DNA of 64,000 bases, from the NCBI GenBank assembly GCA_041395325.1, contig JAWLAT010000003.1, positions 243,364 to 307,363 on the forward strand, read 5' to 3'. Source of the stretch: JAWLAT01 sp041395325. Its GTDB lineage: Bacteria; Pseudomonadota; Gammaproteobacteria; Xanthomonadales; SZUA-5. The notes beneath the pieces were generated by a model. It was given only the letters and a program-made list of their open reading frames with translations. It was not told the origin of the DNA and ran no database searches. Below, piece by piece: positions 51,557 to 61,912 of this stretch. The position numbers and the translations under genes are program-made. Position 1 is the first letter of the stretch; each line of letters opens with the position of its first letter.

Positions 51557-53824
51557 ATGGGAAGTCGTTTCTGGGTGTCCACGTCCGCCGCCGCTGCCGC
51601 GCTGTTGGCGTTGCCATTGACCGTCGTTGCACAGGACGCGAATGAGGCGCAGGACGGTGAGGAAACCGAGCGTCTGGATGCGGTGATCGTCACCTCGACC
51701 CGCCGCGAGGAACTGCTGCAGGATGTCCCGCTGGCGGTGACGGTGCTGTCGCAGGAGGAGCTGGACGAGAAGGGCGTGGTTGGCTACGAGGGTCTGGCCG
51801 CGGAGACCACCGGTGTGGTGCTGAACCGCGCCAGCGCCAACTTCAACAATTTCACCGCCCGCGGTATCGCCACCAACGGCTACAACGCCAATCTGCAGAG
51901 CACGGTGGCGATCTACGTCGACGAGCTGCCGATTTCCTCCAACGGCAATTCCACCATCCTCGATCCCAGTCTTTATGACGTCGAGCGGGTCGAATTCCTG
52001 CGCGGCCCGCAGGGCACACTGTTCGGCTCGGGTTCGCTGGCCGGTGCGTTGCGCATCCTCACCCACGCGCCGGATCCGAACCGTTTCGAGAGCTCCTTCC
52101 TGGCGGATCTGGGTGTGACCGGATCGGACTCGCTGCGCCAGCGCTACAACGCCATGGTCAATGTGCCACTGGTGCAGGACCAGCTGGCCTTCCGTTTCGT
52201 TGGCTTCCTGCGCGATGAAGAGGGCTATGTCGACAACATCGGCACTGGCATCAAGAACTCCAACACGCTGGAAAGCTGGGGTGGTCGGGGCACCTTCCTG
52301 TGGGAGCCGAACGACCGCTTGTCGATGCAGCTGCGCTTTTCGCGCGAGAACAGCGAGCCGCAGGATTCCTCGCTGATCAACCCCGCCCTGGGCGAGGACC
52401 TGCGCAATTCGGATCGGCCGGACTATTTCTCCGGCGAGATGACCAACTACAACTTCACCCTGAACTACCAGTTCGACTCGGCCGAGCTGACCAGCTCGTC
52501 GACCTGGTCCGATTTCGACGCCCTGTTCTTCGTCGATCTGGCCGGCACCTTCGCGCAGGCGATTCCCTTTGCGCTGGACGCACCATTCCACGACGACACC
52601 TTCGTGCAGGAGATGAGGCTGGTTTCGGACACCGGCGGCCCCTTCGAGTGGGTGGTCGGTGGCTTCTTTTTCGAGCGCGAGCGCGAGGTCAACTACAACT
52701 ATCGCTCCACGCTGGAATTCCTGACTGCCCGCGGCATCACCGGCTTGCCGGACGAGTACTACCAGCGCTTCACCAGCGACTTCCTGGCCCGCGAAAAGGC
52801 GCTGTTCGGTCAGTTGACCTACAACGTCAACGAGGACTTCTGGCTCACCGGCGGCGTGCGCTACGGCAGCACCGAGGCGCAGGGCACCACGCGCGCCGGC
52901 GGCTACACCAGCAACTATCTGACCAATGCGCTGTTCGGCATTCCGGGCCCGTTGAACATCACGCCGGTGGTCGGTGCCGTGGGACTGGTGGCCGACGAGA
53001 CCGGGCCGTCCTATCGCTTCAGCGCCTCCTGGCGGCCGCAAGCGAACATGACCACCTATGCCGCAGTGGCCACCGGCTTCCGCGCGCCGGTGGTCAATGC
53101 CCGCGCCGGTTCGGTCAGCACGCTGGACCCGGATGATCTGGTCATCCCCTTCGGTGCCGATTCCGATGAGCTGATCAGCTACGAGTTGGGCCTGAAGAGC
53201 ACCTGGATGGACGGCAAGTTCGCCGCCAATGTGGCGCTGTACTACATCGACTGGAACGACATCCAGGTGCAGGCCAACCGGGTATCCGATCAGGTGCAGT
53301 TCGCCACCAATATTGGCGGGGCCTACAGCCGCGGTCTGGAAGTGGAACTGTTCTATCGGCCGACGATGGACTGGTCCTTCGCCCTCAACACGGCCTTCAA
53401 CCGCGCTCGGGTCGATGATCTGACGCCGGAGGAAGCGGCGATCTCCGGCGCGGTCGATGGTGCCCGGCTGGCGGGTCCGGAGTTCAGCGGCTCACTGATC
53501 ATCAACCGCAGCTTCGACTGGTTTGCCGGCTCGGTGGGCAACGCCTCGCTGTCGGTGATCCACGTGGGCAGCTTCCCGGGCTCGTTCCCGAATGTGCCGG
53601 GACGGCCGGACCAACCCAGCCCGACCTTCGACAACACCGAGTCCTACACCATCGTCAACGCCAGTCTGGCGGCGCAGTTCGAGAACATCACGGTCGGGCT
53701 CTACGCCGAGAATCTGTTCGATGATCGTTCGATCAACTATGTCCATCCGGAGGCCTTCATCGATGGCCGCTATGGCGTGGTGAGGCCACGCACCGTGGGT
53801 GTCCGCTTCGCCTATCGCTACTGA
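51557..53824 (+). CDS. TonB-dependent outer-membrane receptor
   Basis: Outer-membrane active transporter of 755 residues. Signal peptide (AAAAALLALPLTVVAQ), a TonB-box-like DAVIVTSTRR near residue 40, and a plug domain with VPLAVTVLSQEEL and VEFLRGPQGTLFGSG. A 22-strand-type barrel follows with the family end FENITVGLYAENLFDD and a terminal aromatic (FAYRY). It resembles receptors of sphingomonad and marine degraders rather than classical siderophore receptors. It leads a cluster for ester catabolism, so the cargo is probably an organic ester. Confidence 0.93.
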   Translation: MGSRFWVSTSAAAAALLALPLTVVAQDANEAQDGEETERLDAVIVTSTRREELLQDVPLAVTVLSQEELDEKGVVGYEGLAAETTGVVLNRASANFNNFTARGIATNGYNANLQSTVAIYVDELPISSNGNSTILDPSLYDVERVEFLRGPQGTLFGSGSLAGALRILTHAPDPNRFESSFLADLGVTGSDSLRQRYNAMVNVPLVQDQLAFRFVGFLRDEEGYVDNIGTGIKNSNTLESWGGRGTFLWEPNDRLSMQLRFSRENSEPQDSSLINPALGEDLRNSDRPDYFSGEMTNYNFTLNYQFDSAELTSSSTWSDFDALFFVDLAGTFAQAIPFALDAPFHDDTFVQEMRLVSDTGGPFEWVVGGFFFEREREVNYNYRSTLEFLTARGITGLPDEYYQRFTSDFLAREKALFGQLTYNVNEDFWLTGGVRYGSTEAQGTTRAGGYTSNYLTNALFGIPGPLNITPVVGAVGLVADETGPSYRFSASWRPQANMTTYAAVATGFRAPVVNARAGSVSTLDPDDLVIPFGADSDELISYELGLKSTWMDGKFAANVALYYIDWNDIQVQANRVSDQVQFATNIGGAYSRGLEVELFYRPTMDWSFALNTAFNRARVDDLTPEEAAISGAVDGARLAGPEFSGSLIINRSFDWFAGSVGNASLSVIHVGSFPGSFPNVPGRPDQPSPTFDNTESYTIVNASLAAQFENITVGLYAENLFDDRSINYVHPEAFIDGRYGVVRPRTVGVRFAYRY

Positions 53825-53837
53825 GGCGGCCACCGCG

Positions 53838-55142
53838 ATGCGGATGGCGGTGTCCAGCGCGGTTTCCACACGACCCGGGCCGATGGCCTGGTTCGTGCTG
53901 GCGACCCTGTGCTTCGTCTACGTGCTGAACTTCCTCGACCGGCAGTTGCTGTCAATCCTGGCCAAGCCGATCCAGGACGAACTGGGCATCAGCGACGGCC
54001 AGCTGGGACTGCTCGGTGGTCTCTATTTCGCCATGTTCTATTGCGTGCTGGCGATCCCGGTGGGCTGGCTGGCCGATCGCGGCAATCGGGTACGCGTGTT
54101 GTCGGTGGCCTGTGGTTTGTGGAGTGCCGCCACGGCGGCCTGCGGGATGGCCTCGAACTACCCGCAGCTCGCCCTGGCGCGCATGACCGTGGGCGTTGGG
54201 GAAGCCGGCGGCGTGCCGCCGTCCTACGCGATCATTGCCGACTATTTCCCCTCCGGCACCCGCGGCACGGCGCTGAGCCTGTTCAATCTGGGCCCGCCCA
54301 TCGGCCAGGCGCTGGGCGTGGCCTTCGGTGCCTCCATTGCCGCCAGCTACTCCTGGCGGCTGGCCTTCATCTGGGTCGGCGTAGTGGGTCTGCTGACGGC
54401 GATCTTTGTCTGGTTCGCCGTGCGCGAGCCCACCAAGGGCGGCCTGGATGCGCGTGCCGATGCGGTGGCCGACAGCGGACCGCCGCCGGCTTTCTGGCAC
54501 ACCTGTCGCGCCTTCTTCGCCAATCCGGTGCTGCGTGGGATGGCATTGGCCTGCGGCGCCACGCAGTTCGTCACCTACGCGATCCTCAACTTCACCGTGC
54601 TACTGCTGATGCGCGAGAAGGGCATGACGCTGACCGATGTGGCGCTCTGGTACGCGCTGCTGATCGGTATCGGAACGGCGGCCGGCATGTTCCTGTCGGG
54701 TCGGTTGATTGACCGTTTGGCCAAGCGCTCCAAGGCCGCCTACGCCTGGTTGCCGGCGGTGGGACTGGCGCTGGCGATTCCGTTCTTCGCCGGCTTTGTC
54801 TGGGCACCGGGTTGGCAGCTGGCGTTGCTCTTCCTGATCCTGCCGACCGGACTGAACTACTTCTATCTGTCGCCGGCGGTCACGCTGGTGCAGGAAGAAG
54901 TACGGCCGAATCAGCGCGTGCTGTCCGGCGCCTTGCTGCTGCTGGTGATGAATCTGATCGGGCTGGGCCTGGGCCCGACCTATCTCGGTGCGGCCAGCGA
55001 CTACTTCCGGGCCGACTATCCGCAGCACTCGCTGCAGATGGCCTTCTATACGCTGATCCCCTTCTATCTGCTCGCCGTCGGCCTGTTCTTGCTGCTGGCG
55101 CGCCGCATCCGCTCGCAGGAGCGTCAGGAGTCCAGACCATGA
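53838..55142 (+). CDS. MFS transporter, Spinster-like
   Basis: Twelve-helix inner-membrane carrier of 434 residues. Early MFS motifs FVYVLNFLDRQLLSIL and GWLADRGNRVRVLS are clear, with GEAGGVPPSYAIIADYF typical of Spinster-type bacterial members found in aromatic or terpene degradation clusters. It starts 13 bases after the receptor gene, and its stop overlaps the esterase ATG (ATGA). Confidence 0.91.
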   Translation: MRMAVSSAVSTRPGPMAWFVLATLCFVYVLNFLDRQLLSILAKPIQDELGISDGQLGLLGGLYFAMFYCVLAIPVGWLADRGNRVRVLSVACGLWSAATAACGMASNYPQLALARMTVGVGEAGGVPPSYAIIADYFPSGTRGTALSLFNLGPPIGQALGVAFGASIAASYSWRLAFIWVGVVGLLTAIFVWFAVREPTKGGLDARADAVADSGPPPAFWHTCRAFFANPVLRGMALACGATQFVTYAILNFTVLLLMREKGMTLTDVALWYALLIGIGTAAGMFLSGRLIDRLAKRSKAAYAWLPAVGLALAIPFFAGFVWAPGWQLALLFLILPTGLNYFYLSPAVTLVQEEVRPNQRVLSGALLLLVMNLIGLGLGPTYLGAASDYFRADYPQHSLQMAFYTLIPFYLLAVGLFLLLARRIRSQERQESRP

Positions 55143-56781
55143 ATCGATTCATCCGTGCCGCGTCGCTGCTCGGCCTGCTCGGGTCGCTGCTGAGCGTGAC
55201 TGCGCGCGCAGGCCGCACCGGAATCCAGATTCCGCCGGGCAGCTGCGCGGCGAGCAGCTAGGCGAGCTGCAGGTCTACCGTGGCATTCCCTACGCACAGC
55301 CACCAGTCAAGACGCTGCGCTGGCAACCGCCGGTGCCCGTCGCGGCTTGGGAGGGCGTGCGCGAGGCGACCGAGTTTGGTCCGGCCTGCCATCAGCCACC
55401 GTCTCGGCCCGGCAGCATCTATGCGCCGGCCGAGGCCAAGAAGATGAGCGAGGACTGCCTGAGCCTGAACGTCTGGGCGCCGGCCGACGCCAAGGACGCG
55501 CCGGTGTTCGTCTGGATCCATGGCGGCTCACTGGTCGCCGGCAGCGGCAGCGAGTCGCTCTACGACGGCGCGGCACTGGCCTCGCAAGGGCTGGTGGTGG
55601 TGACGATCAACTATCGCCTGGGCGTGCTGGGTTATCTGGCGCACCCGCAACTGAGCGAGGAGTCCCCCGACGGCATTTCCGGCAACTACGGCCTGCTCGA
55701 TCAGATCGAGGCGCTGCATTGGGTCCAGCGCAGCATCGCGGCCTTCGGCGGTGATCCGGACAACGTCACTGTCGCCGGCGAATCGGCTGGCGCGCTCAGC
55801 GTCATGTACCTGCTCACCTCGCCTAAAGCGCGCGGCCTGTTTCACCGTGCGGTGGTGCAGAGCGGCTATCTGGTCTCCACGCCGATGCTCAAAGACACCC
55901 GCCACGGCACGCTGTCGATGGAGGAGCAGGGCCTGGCGCTGTCGCGAAACATCGAGGTGCGTGGTTTGGTCCGGCTGCGGGCGATGGACCCGCAGGAACT
56001 GGTGGTCAAGTCGGCCATGGCGGGTTTCCTGCCAATGGGCACGGTCGATGGCCAGCTGATCCCGGCGCAGCCGACCGACATCTTCGAGCGCGGCGAACAG
56101 GCGCCGGTGCCGCTGCTGGCCGGCTTCAACGAAGGCGAAGTGCGCTCGCTGCGCTTCCTGCTGCCGCCGCCACCGGCCGATGCCGCCAGCTACGAAGCGG
56201 CGCTGCGCGAGCGCTATGGCGATCTGGCCGATGCGATGCTGCAGCACTACCCGGCCGAGCCCATGGGCGAGTCGATGCTGGCCACCACCCGCGATGCGCT
56301 CTACGGCTGGACCGCCGAGCGGCTGGTGCGGGCGCAGACCGCGATCGGTCAGCCGGCCTTCCTCTATTTCTACAACCACAGCTACCCCAGCGCCAATGCC
56401 GCCGGCCTGCATGCCTTCCATGCCAGCGAGATTCCCTACGTCATGGGCACCGTTGAAGGCACGCCGCCGCTGTGGCCGAAGATTCCCGACAGCGCCGTTG
56501 AGCATTCCCTGGCCGCCGCCATGCAGGGTTATTGGAGCGCCTTTGCCCGCAGCGGCGTGCCCAGCGCCAGTGATCAGCCGGACTGGCCAGCCTACGGCGA
56601 CAAGCGTGCCTACATGGCCTTCGACGCCGCGCCCGAGCCGGGTACGGATCTGTTGCCAGGGCGCTTTGAGTTGATCGACGAAGTCATCTGCCGGCGTCGT
56701 GCGCAGGGCGATCAGCCCTGGCACTGGAATGTGGGTGTGGTCTCGCCACCCCTGCCGCCGAAGGGGGCGCAATGTCCGTAA
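55139..56781 (+). CDS. Type B carboxylesterase, frameshifted in its leader
   Basis: Exported alpha/beta-hydrolase that should cleave carboxylic esters. The ATG at 55139 overlaps the MFS stop and encodes a signal peptide (ASLLGLLGSLLSVTARA), but that frame stops at 55261. From about 55231 the next frame reads SAGQLRGEQLGELQVYRGIPYA, the normal start of the family, and is open to 56781. One missing base near 55231 rejoins them. The catalytic elbow GESAGA, the oxyanion region WIHGGSL and a His in HASEIPYVMG are present. If the break is real, no exported enzyme would be made. Confidence 0.83.
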
Positions 56782-58379
56782 TGCACGGGCGGATGCAGCA
56801 CTTCGCGCTGACCCTGGACAAGTTCCTCGATCACGGCGCCCAGTGGCATCCGCAGGCCGAAGTGGTGACCGCACGCGGTGCCGGCGAGCGCTCGTGCGTG
56901 GGCTATGCCGAGCTGCGCCGACGTGCCCGTCAGGCGGCGCAGTTGTTGGCCACTCTGGGCGTGGAGCCGGGTCAGCATGTGGCCACGCTGGCCTGGAACA
57001 GCCAGTCGCATGTGGAGGTCTGGTTCGCCCTGGCCGGCATGGGTGCGGTCTGCCTGACGCTCAACCCGCGGGTTTCTGAGTCGCATCTGGTCGGCATGCT
57101 CGATCGCTCCCAGCCAACGGTGCTGATCGCCTCGGTCGACCTGCTGCCGCTGGCCCGGCGGCTGGCCGCGGCGGCGCAGCGGCCGATCCGCATCCTGTCC
57201 ATCGACGCCAGTGGACCGATGGCGGCCGAGGAAGCGGGCATCGATCGGCTCGAACCCTTGGTCGACACGGCCGGTGAGCACCCTGAATGGGGGCGAGTCA
57301 ACGAGTTGGCGCCCTGCGGCCTGTGCTTCACCTCGGGCACCACCGGGCGACCGAAGGGTGTGACCTACACGCACCGCGGCACCTTTCTCCATACGCTGCG
57401 GGCCTTGCAGGCGGACACGATGGCGCTGTCCCGTCGCGACAGCGTGCTGCTGGCGGTGCCGATGTTCCACGCCAATGCCTGGGGCATTCCCTTTGCCGCG
57501 CCCGCCGTCGGGGCCCGGCTGATCCTGCCCAGCCGCCATCTGGACGGCGCCAGCCTGGCCGCGCTGATCAACGCCGAAGCCGCCACGCTGGCGGTGGGCG
57601 TGGCCACCGTCTGGCTGGCGCTGGCCGAGCATCTGGAATCGACTGGCGCGCAAACGCCCTCGTTGCAGCGGATCATCGTTGGCGGTGCGCCACTGGCGCC
57701 GGCCCTGATGCAGCGCATCGAGGAACGGCTGGGTGTCAGCGTGCAGACCAGCTGGGGCATGACCGAGCTCTCGCCCACCGGCACGGTCTCGCTGCCGAAT
57801 GACCCCAACCGGTCCGCCCAGCACAGCGGCCGGCCTTCGATCGGCGTGGATCTGTTGCTGACCGACGCCGGCGGCGTGCCGCTGCCTCAGCAGCGTGGGG
57901 TCGAAGGGCATCTGCGGGTGCGCGGCGGCAGCACCATCGAGCGCTATTTCGGTGAGTCCGAGACGGCCCTGGATGCCGCTGGCTGGTTCAACACCGGCGA
58001 TCTGGCGCGGATCGACGAGCAGGGTCTGCTGACCATCACCGGCCGCGCCAAGGACCTGATCAAGTCCGGCGGCGAGTGGATCAACCCTGCCGAAATCGAG
58101 GAGGTGGTGGGTGCCATCGACGAGGTGTCACTGGTCGCGGTGATCGGTCGATCGCACCCGAAATGGGGCGAACGGCCGGTGTTGATCGTCGAACTGCGGG
58201 AGGATGGGCAGATCAGTGACGAAAGTCTGCTGGCGTCGCTGCGCGGCAAGGTGGCATCGTGGTGGTTGCCGGACAGCGTTGTCCGCGTTCCGCGGATGCC
58301 TTTGGCAGCCACGGGAAAAATCGACAAAATACGTCTCAGAGCGGAATTTGGCGGCGATGGCCAGGGATCGGCGGCGTGA
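56772..58379 (+). CDS. Acyl-CoA synthetase (AMP-forming), medium/long-chain type
   Basis: Cytoplasmic ligase that activates a carboxylic acid with ATP and CoA. AMP-binding motif TSGTTGRPKGV, later WGMTELSP, GWFNTGDLARID and GRAKDLIKSGGEWINP, and the C-terminal lysine in PLAATGKIDK. The 535 residues resemble AlkK-like medium-chain ligases. It overlaps the esterase end by ten bases, so the acid released by that enzyme is its likely substrate. Confidence 0.92.
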   Translation: MSVMHGRMQHFALTLDKFLDHGAQWHPQAEVVTARGAGERSCVGYAELRRRARQAAQLLATLGVEPGQHVATLAWNSQSHVEVWFALAGMGAVCLTLNPRVSESHLVGMLDRSQPTVLIASVDLLPLARRLAAAAQRPIRILSIDASGPMAAEEAGIDRLEPLVDTAGEHPEWGRVNELAPCGLCFTSGTTGRPKGVTYTHRGTFLHTLRALQADTMALSRRDSVLLAVPMFHANAWGIPFAAPAVGARLILPSRHLDGASLAALINAEAATLAVGVATVWLALAEHLESTGAQTPSLQRIIVGGAPLAPALMQRIEERLGVSVQTSWGMTELSPTGTVSLPNDPNRSAQHSGRPSIGVDLLLTDAGGVPLPQQRGVEGHLRVRGGSTIERYFGESETALDAAGWFNTGDLARIDEQGLLTITGRAKDLIKSGGEWINPAEIEEVVGAIDEVSLVAVIGRSHPKWGERPVLIVELREDGQISDESLLASLRGKVASWWLPDSVVRVPRMPLAATGKIDKIRLRAEFGGDGQGSAA

Positions 58380-58424
58380 AGGCCGGCCTTGGCGCGTCAC
58401 CAGTCGCGTACTGGAGATGGCAGG

Positions 58425-59168
58425 GTGCCAGAGAAAGCGGTGGCTTCGAGCAGTCGAAGCCGGACCAGCAAAAGCCAGACCAATGGGACGCGCCGCAAGC
58501 GCGTGACCAAGGCCGAGCAGCGCGCGGAGATGACCGAGCAGATTCTCGACGCTGCCGAGCACCTGTTTTCGCGCGACGGGCTGTACGGAGTCACGTTGAA
58601 GGATGTGGCCAACCGCGTCGGTGTGCACCACACGCTGCTGAACTACTACTTCAACGACAAGCAGACGATGTTCGATGCGGTGATCGGCCGGCGCGCCGGG
58701 GTCACCAGCGGGGCACGCATGCAGGCGCTGGAGGCCTACGAGCAGGCCAGCGACGGCAAGCCCACGGTGGAAGGGGCCTTGCGGGCCTTTCTCGACACCG
58801 ATCTGGACCTGTACAGCCAGGGCGGCGAGAACTGGCGCAACTACGGTGCGTTGGGTGCGCTGATGTCCAATACGCCGCATGGCGGCGAACTGATGGACAA
58901 GCACTTCGACCCGGTGGTGCTGCGGCTGATCAAGCTGCTCAAGCTGGCCCTGCCGGACAGTCGCGAGGAAGACCTGTTCTGGGGCTATCACTTCGTCACC
59001 GGCGCGCTGATGCTGACGCTGGCGCGCACCGGTCGGATCGACCGCTTGTCCGGCGGCGTCTGCAAGTCCGACGACTTCGACGCGGTCAAGGCGCGCATGG
59101 CCACCTTCATGGCGGCCGGCTTCCAGGCGATCTGCGGACCGCAACAGGCGGCATCGGCCAGCGACTGA
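58425..59168 (+). CDS. TetR/AcrR-family transcriptional regulator
   Basis: Helix-turn-helix repressor of 247 residues. A basic Ser/Arg/Lys-rich leader (about 30 residues) precedes the HTH (AAEHLFSRDGLYGVTLKDVANRVGVHHTLLNYYFNDKQTMF). The C-terminal ligand domain is typical in size. A GTG start with GGAG upstream is preferred; a TTG 12 codons earlier also fits. It follows the catabolic genes on the same strand and probably controls them. Confidence 0.87.
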   Translation: MPEKAVASSSRSRTSKSQTNGTRRKRVTKAEQRAEMTEQILDAAEHLFSRDGLYGVTLKDVANRVGVHHTLLNYYFNDKQTMFDAVIGRRAGVTSGARMQALEAYEQASDGKPTVEGALRAFLDTDLDLYSQGGENWRNYGALGALMSNTPHGGELMDKHFDPVVLRLIKLLKLALPDSREEDLFWGYHFVTGALMLTLARTGRIDRLSGGVCKSDDFDAVKARMATFMAAGFQAICGPQQAASASD

Positions 59169-59307
59169 CACCGCTCGATCTGGCCACGCCGGCGTCGTGG
59201 CGGATCGTTCATCCATGTCATCCGCGCACGAGACCGACGTCCTGTCTCGGCGGTTCTCAGCTGTGCGTCAGCGGCTGCGCCGGCGTCCGAGCACAGGAGC
59301 ACGCCTC

Positions 59308-60540
59308 ATGATCACGCGTCGCCGTTTCGTCGCCACCAGCCTGACCGCTGCGCTGGCCAGCTGGGGTCTGCCCGCGTGGGCCGACCAGCGTTTCGCCGCC
59401 GTGCTGGCTCGGCTGCAGGGCTATGTCGACGACGGCAAGCTGCCGTTTGCGGCGATCCGCATCGCCCGCCATGGCCAGGTGCTGGCCGAGGCGCACTTTG
59501 GCGGCGTCGAGCCGATCGGACCGGAGAGCCGCTATCGCGTCTATTCGATGACCAAGCCGGTGGTGGCGGCCGGCCTGATGCAACTGGTCGATGCGCAGCG
59601 GCTCAAGCTGGACGATCCGGTCGCGGCTCATGTGCCGGCCTTCGCGGACCTGCAGGTGCTCGGCACCGACGGTGACACCCGTGAGCCCGCCCGCACCATG
59701 ACCGTGGCTCACCTGCTGACCCACAGCTGTGGCCTGGCCAACAGCTGGGGCAATGCGCGGGTGGCCCCGCTGTATCGACAGGCGGGTCTGGTCGCCGGAT
59801 CGTGGATGTACGACGAGGCCATCGGTGGACTCGAGGGCTTTGCCGAGCGGCTGGCGCAGCTGCCGCTGGAGTTCCAGCCGGGCAGCGACTGGATCTACGG
59901 TTATGGGTTGGACATCGCTGGCCTGGTGGTCGAGCGGGTCAGCGGACGGCGATTGGGTGAGTATCTGCGCCAGCAGCTGTTCGAGCCCCTGGGCATGCAT
60001 TCGACCGGATTTCAGGTGCCGCCCGAGCATGCCGGGCAACTGGCCGGCCTGTATTCGGCCGCGGGCGGGACGCTCGCACCGATCCGCAACGGCAGCGAGA
60101 CGCTGGCGCTGCGTCAGCCCTTTGCGGACGGTGGCAGCGCCGGTCTGCTGTCGACGCTGGAAGACTACGGCCGCTTTGCCGACATGCTGGCCAACGGCGG
60201 TGAGCGCGACGGTGTGCGTGTCCTCAGTGCCGCGGCGGTCGCCACGATGACTTCACCCTACGGCGAGCAGGCGCCGCTGCTGTCGTCACTGACGGCTTTC
60301 GGCCGCTACGAGGCGGGCAGCATCGGACAGGGTCTGGGCGGGGTGGTGCGGCTGGATGACCGCAGCGGACCGGGCTCGGCCGGCGAATACGCCTGGGGTG
60401 GCGCCGCCGGCACCGGCTTCTGGGCCACACCCAAACTGGGCTTGTCAGTGACGCTGATGACCCAGCTGATGCCGGTGACGGCGCTGCCGGCGCGGGACCT
60501 GCTGCGCCCGGCGATCTACCGAGCCCTCGCGGCGGGCTGA
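59308..60540 (+). CDS. Tat-exported serine hydrolase (beta-lactamase/family VIII esterase fold)
   Basis: Periplasmic serine hydrolase of 410 residues. The ATG at 59308 has AGGAG at good spacing and gives a twin-arginine-like leader (TRRRFVATSLTAALASWGL). Catalytic S-x-x-K is in VYSMTKPVV; a Tyr motif lies in WIYGYGLDIAG; and WGGAAGTGFW near the end takes the place of the KTG box. These are marks of family VIII esterases rather than true beta-lactamases. It may hydrolyse the ester substrate of the cluster. Confidence 0.85.
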   Translation: MITRRRFVATSLTAALASWGLPAWADQRFAAVLARLQGYVDDGKLPFAAIRIARHGQVLAEAHFGGVEPIGPESRYRVYSMTKPVVAAGLMQLVDAQRLKLDDPVAAHVPAFADLQVLGTDGDTREPARTMTVAHLLTHSCGLANSWGNARVAPLYRQAGLVAGSWMYDEAIGGLEGFAERLAQLPLEFQPGSDWIYGYGLDIAGLVVERVSGRRLGEYLRQQLFEPLGMHSTGFQVPPEHAGQLAGLYSAAGGTLAPIRNGSETLALRQPFADGGSAGLLSTLEDYGRFADMLANGGERDGVRVLSAAAVATMTSPYGEQAPLLSSLTAFGRYEAGSIGQGLGGVVRLDDRSGPGSAGEYAWGGAAGTGFWATPKLGLSVTLMTQLMPVTALPARDLLRPAIYRALAAG

Positions 60541-60571
60541 CTCGCCCGCCCTATTCGCCAGACCCAAGGGT

Positions 60572-61753
60572 TCAGCAGCGCTCGAAGATCGCTGCGATGC
60601 CCTGACCGCCACCGATGCACAGCGTCGCCAGGCCGTAGCGACCACCGCTGCGCTGCAACTCGTGCAGCAGCTTGACGGTGATGATCGCCCCGGTGGCGCC
60701 GACCGGATGACCCAGTGAGATACCACTGCCGTTGGGATTGACCCGGGCCGGATCCAGACCCAGTTCGTCGACCACGGCGCAGGCCTGCGCGGCGAAGGCT
60801 TCATTGCACTCGATCAGGTCCAGATCCGCGATGTGCAGGCCGGCACGAGCCAGCGCCTGCCGGGTGGCCGGCACCGGACCCATGCCCATGAACAGCGGCT
60901 CGACGCCGGCGTGGCCATAGGAGACCAGCCGGGCCAGGGGCCGCAGGTTGTAGCTCTTCACGGCCTCGGCGCTGGCAAGCAGCAGCGAGGCGGCGCCGTC
61001 GTTGATGCCCGAGGCATTGCCGGCCGTGACACTGCCGTCGGGCTTGAAGGCGGGCCGCAGACCGGCGAGGTTGTCGGCGGTCAGGTCGGCGCGCACGTGT
61101 TCGTCGACCTGGAAATCGGTCTCGCGACCCTTGCGTCCGACCCGCACCGGCACGATCTGCGACCGGAAGTGACCGGCCTCAATCGCCGCGGCGGCCTTGC
61201 GGTGGCTGTCCAGTGCCGTTGCATCCTGGCGTGCGCGATCGATGCCATGGCGCTCGGCGACCTGCTCGGCGGTGATGCCCATCAGCACCTGATGGAAGGG
61301 ATCGGTCAGGCCGCCCTGCAGCGCATCGACCAGGCCGTCGTCGCCCAGCTTGCGGCCCCAGCGATGACTGGGCAGATGAAAGGGCACACGGCTCATCGAT
61401 TCGGCGCCGCCGGCCAGCGCCACCTGGCAGTCACCCAGCAGCAGCGATTGCGCCGCCGAGACGATCGCCTGCAGGCCAGAGCCACAGAGTCGATTGACCG
61501 TCAGGGCCGGGGTCTGCACCGGCACGCCGGCCCCCATGGCGATCACCCGCGCCAGATAGCCATCGCGCGGTTCGGTTGGCATGACCTGGCCATAGACCGC
61601 ATGGCCGATGGCCTCGATCGGAACGCCGGCCCCTTCGATGGCCGCGCGGGCCGTGGTGATGCCCAGATCGGTCGGCGGGGTGTCCTTCAGCGAACCCCCG
61701 AAGCCGCCAATGGCCGTGCGGAGGGCGGAAACGACGTAGACCTCGGTGCTCAT
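60572..61753 (-). CDS. Acetyl-CoA C-acyltransferase (thiolase)
   Basis: Thiolase of 393 residues that cleaves 3-oxoacyl-CoA or condenses acetyl-CoA. Catalytic residues Cys90 (NRLCGSGLQA), His349 (GHPVGATGA) and Cys379 (CIGGGQG) are all present. The ATG at 61753 is preceded by AAGGAG; an upstream in-frame ATG would add a non-family leader. It is convergent with the serine hydrolase and runs with the SDR and TetR genes on the minus strand. Confidence 0.94.
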   Translation of the reverse strand: MSTEVYVVSALRTAIGGFGGSLKDTPPTDLGITTARAAIEGAGVPIEAIGHAVYGQVMPTEPRDGYLARVIAMGAGVPVQTPALTVNRLCGSGLQAIVSAAQSLLLGDCQVALAGGAESMSRVPFHLPSHRWGRKLGDDGLVDALQGGLTDPFHQVLMGITAEQVAERHGIDRARQDATALDSHRKAAAAIEAGHFRSQIVPVRVGRKGRETDFQVDEHVRADLTADNLAGLRPAFKPDGSVTAGNASGINDGAASLLLASAEAVKSYNLRPLARLVSYGHAGVEPLFMGMGPVPATRQALARAGLHIADLDLIECNEAFAAQACAVVDELGLDPARVNPNGSGISLGHPVGATGAIITVKLLHELQRSGGRYGLATLCIGGGQGIAAIFERC

Positions 61754-61912
61754 CGGTGCGACTCCTTGAGATGGGAAAAGCCGGAAGGAAGGACGCAGCG
61801 TAGCCGGGCCCCGACTCGGCTTCCGGAACATGGTCCAGCCCTCATGTCACCAGCCGTCCACTGCGGTCGCCGAGCTTGGCGCCCTCGTGGACGAACACGG
61901 GTGACATGCGGG

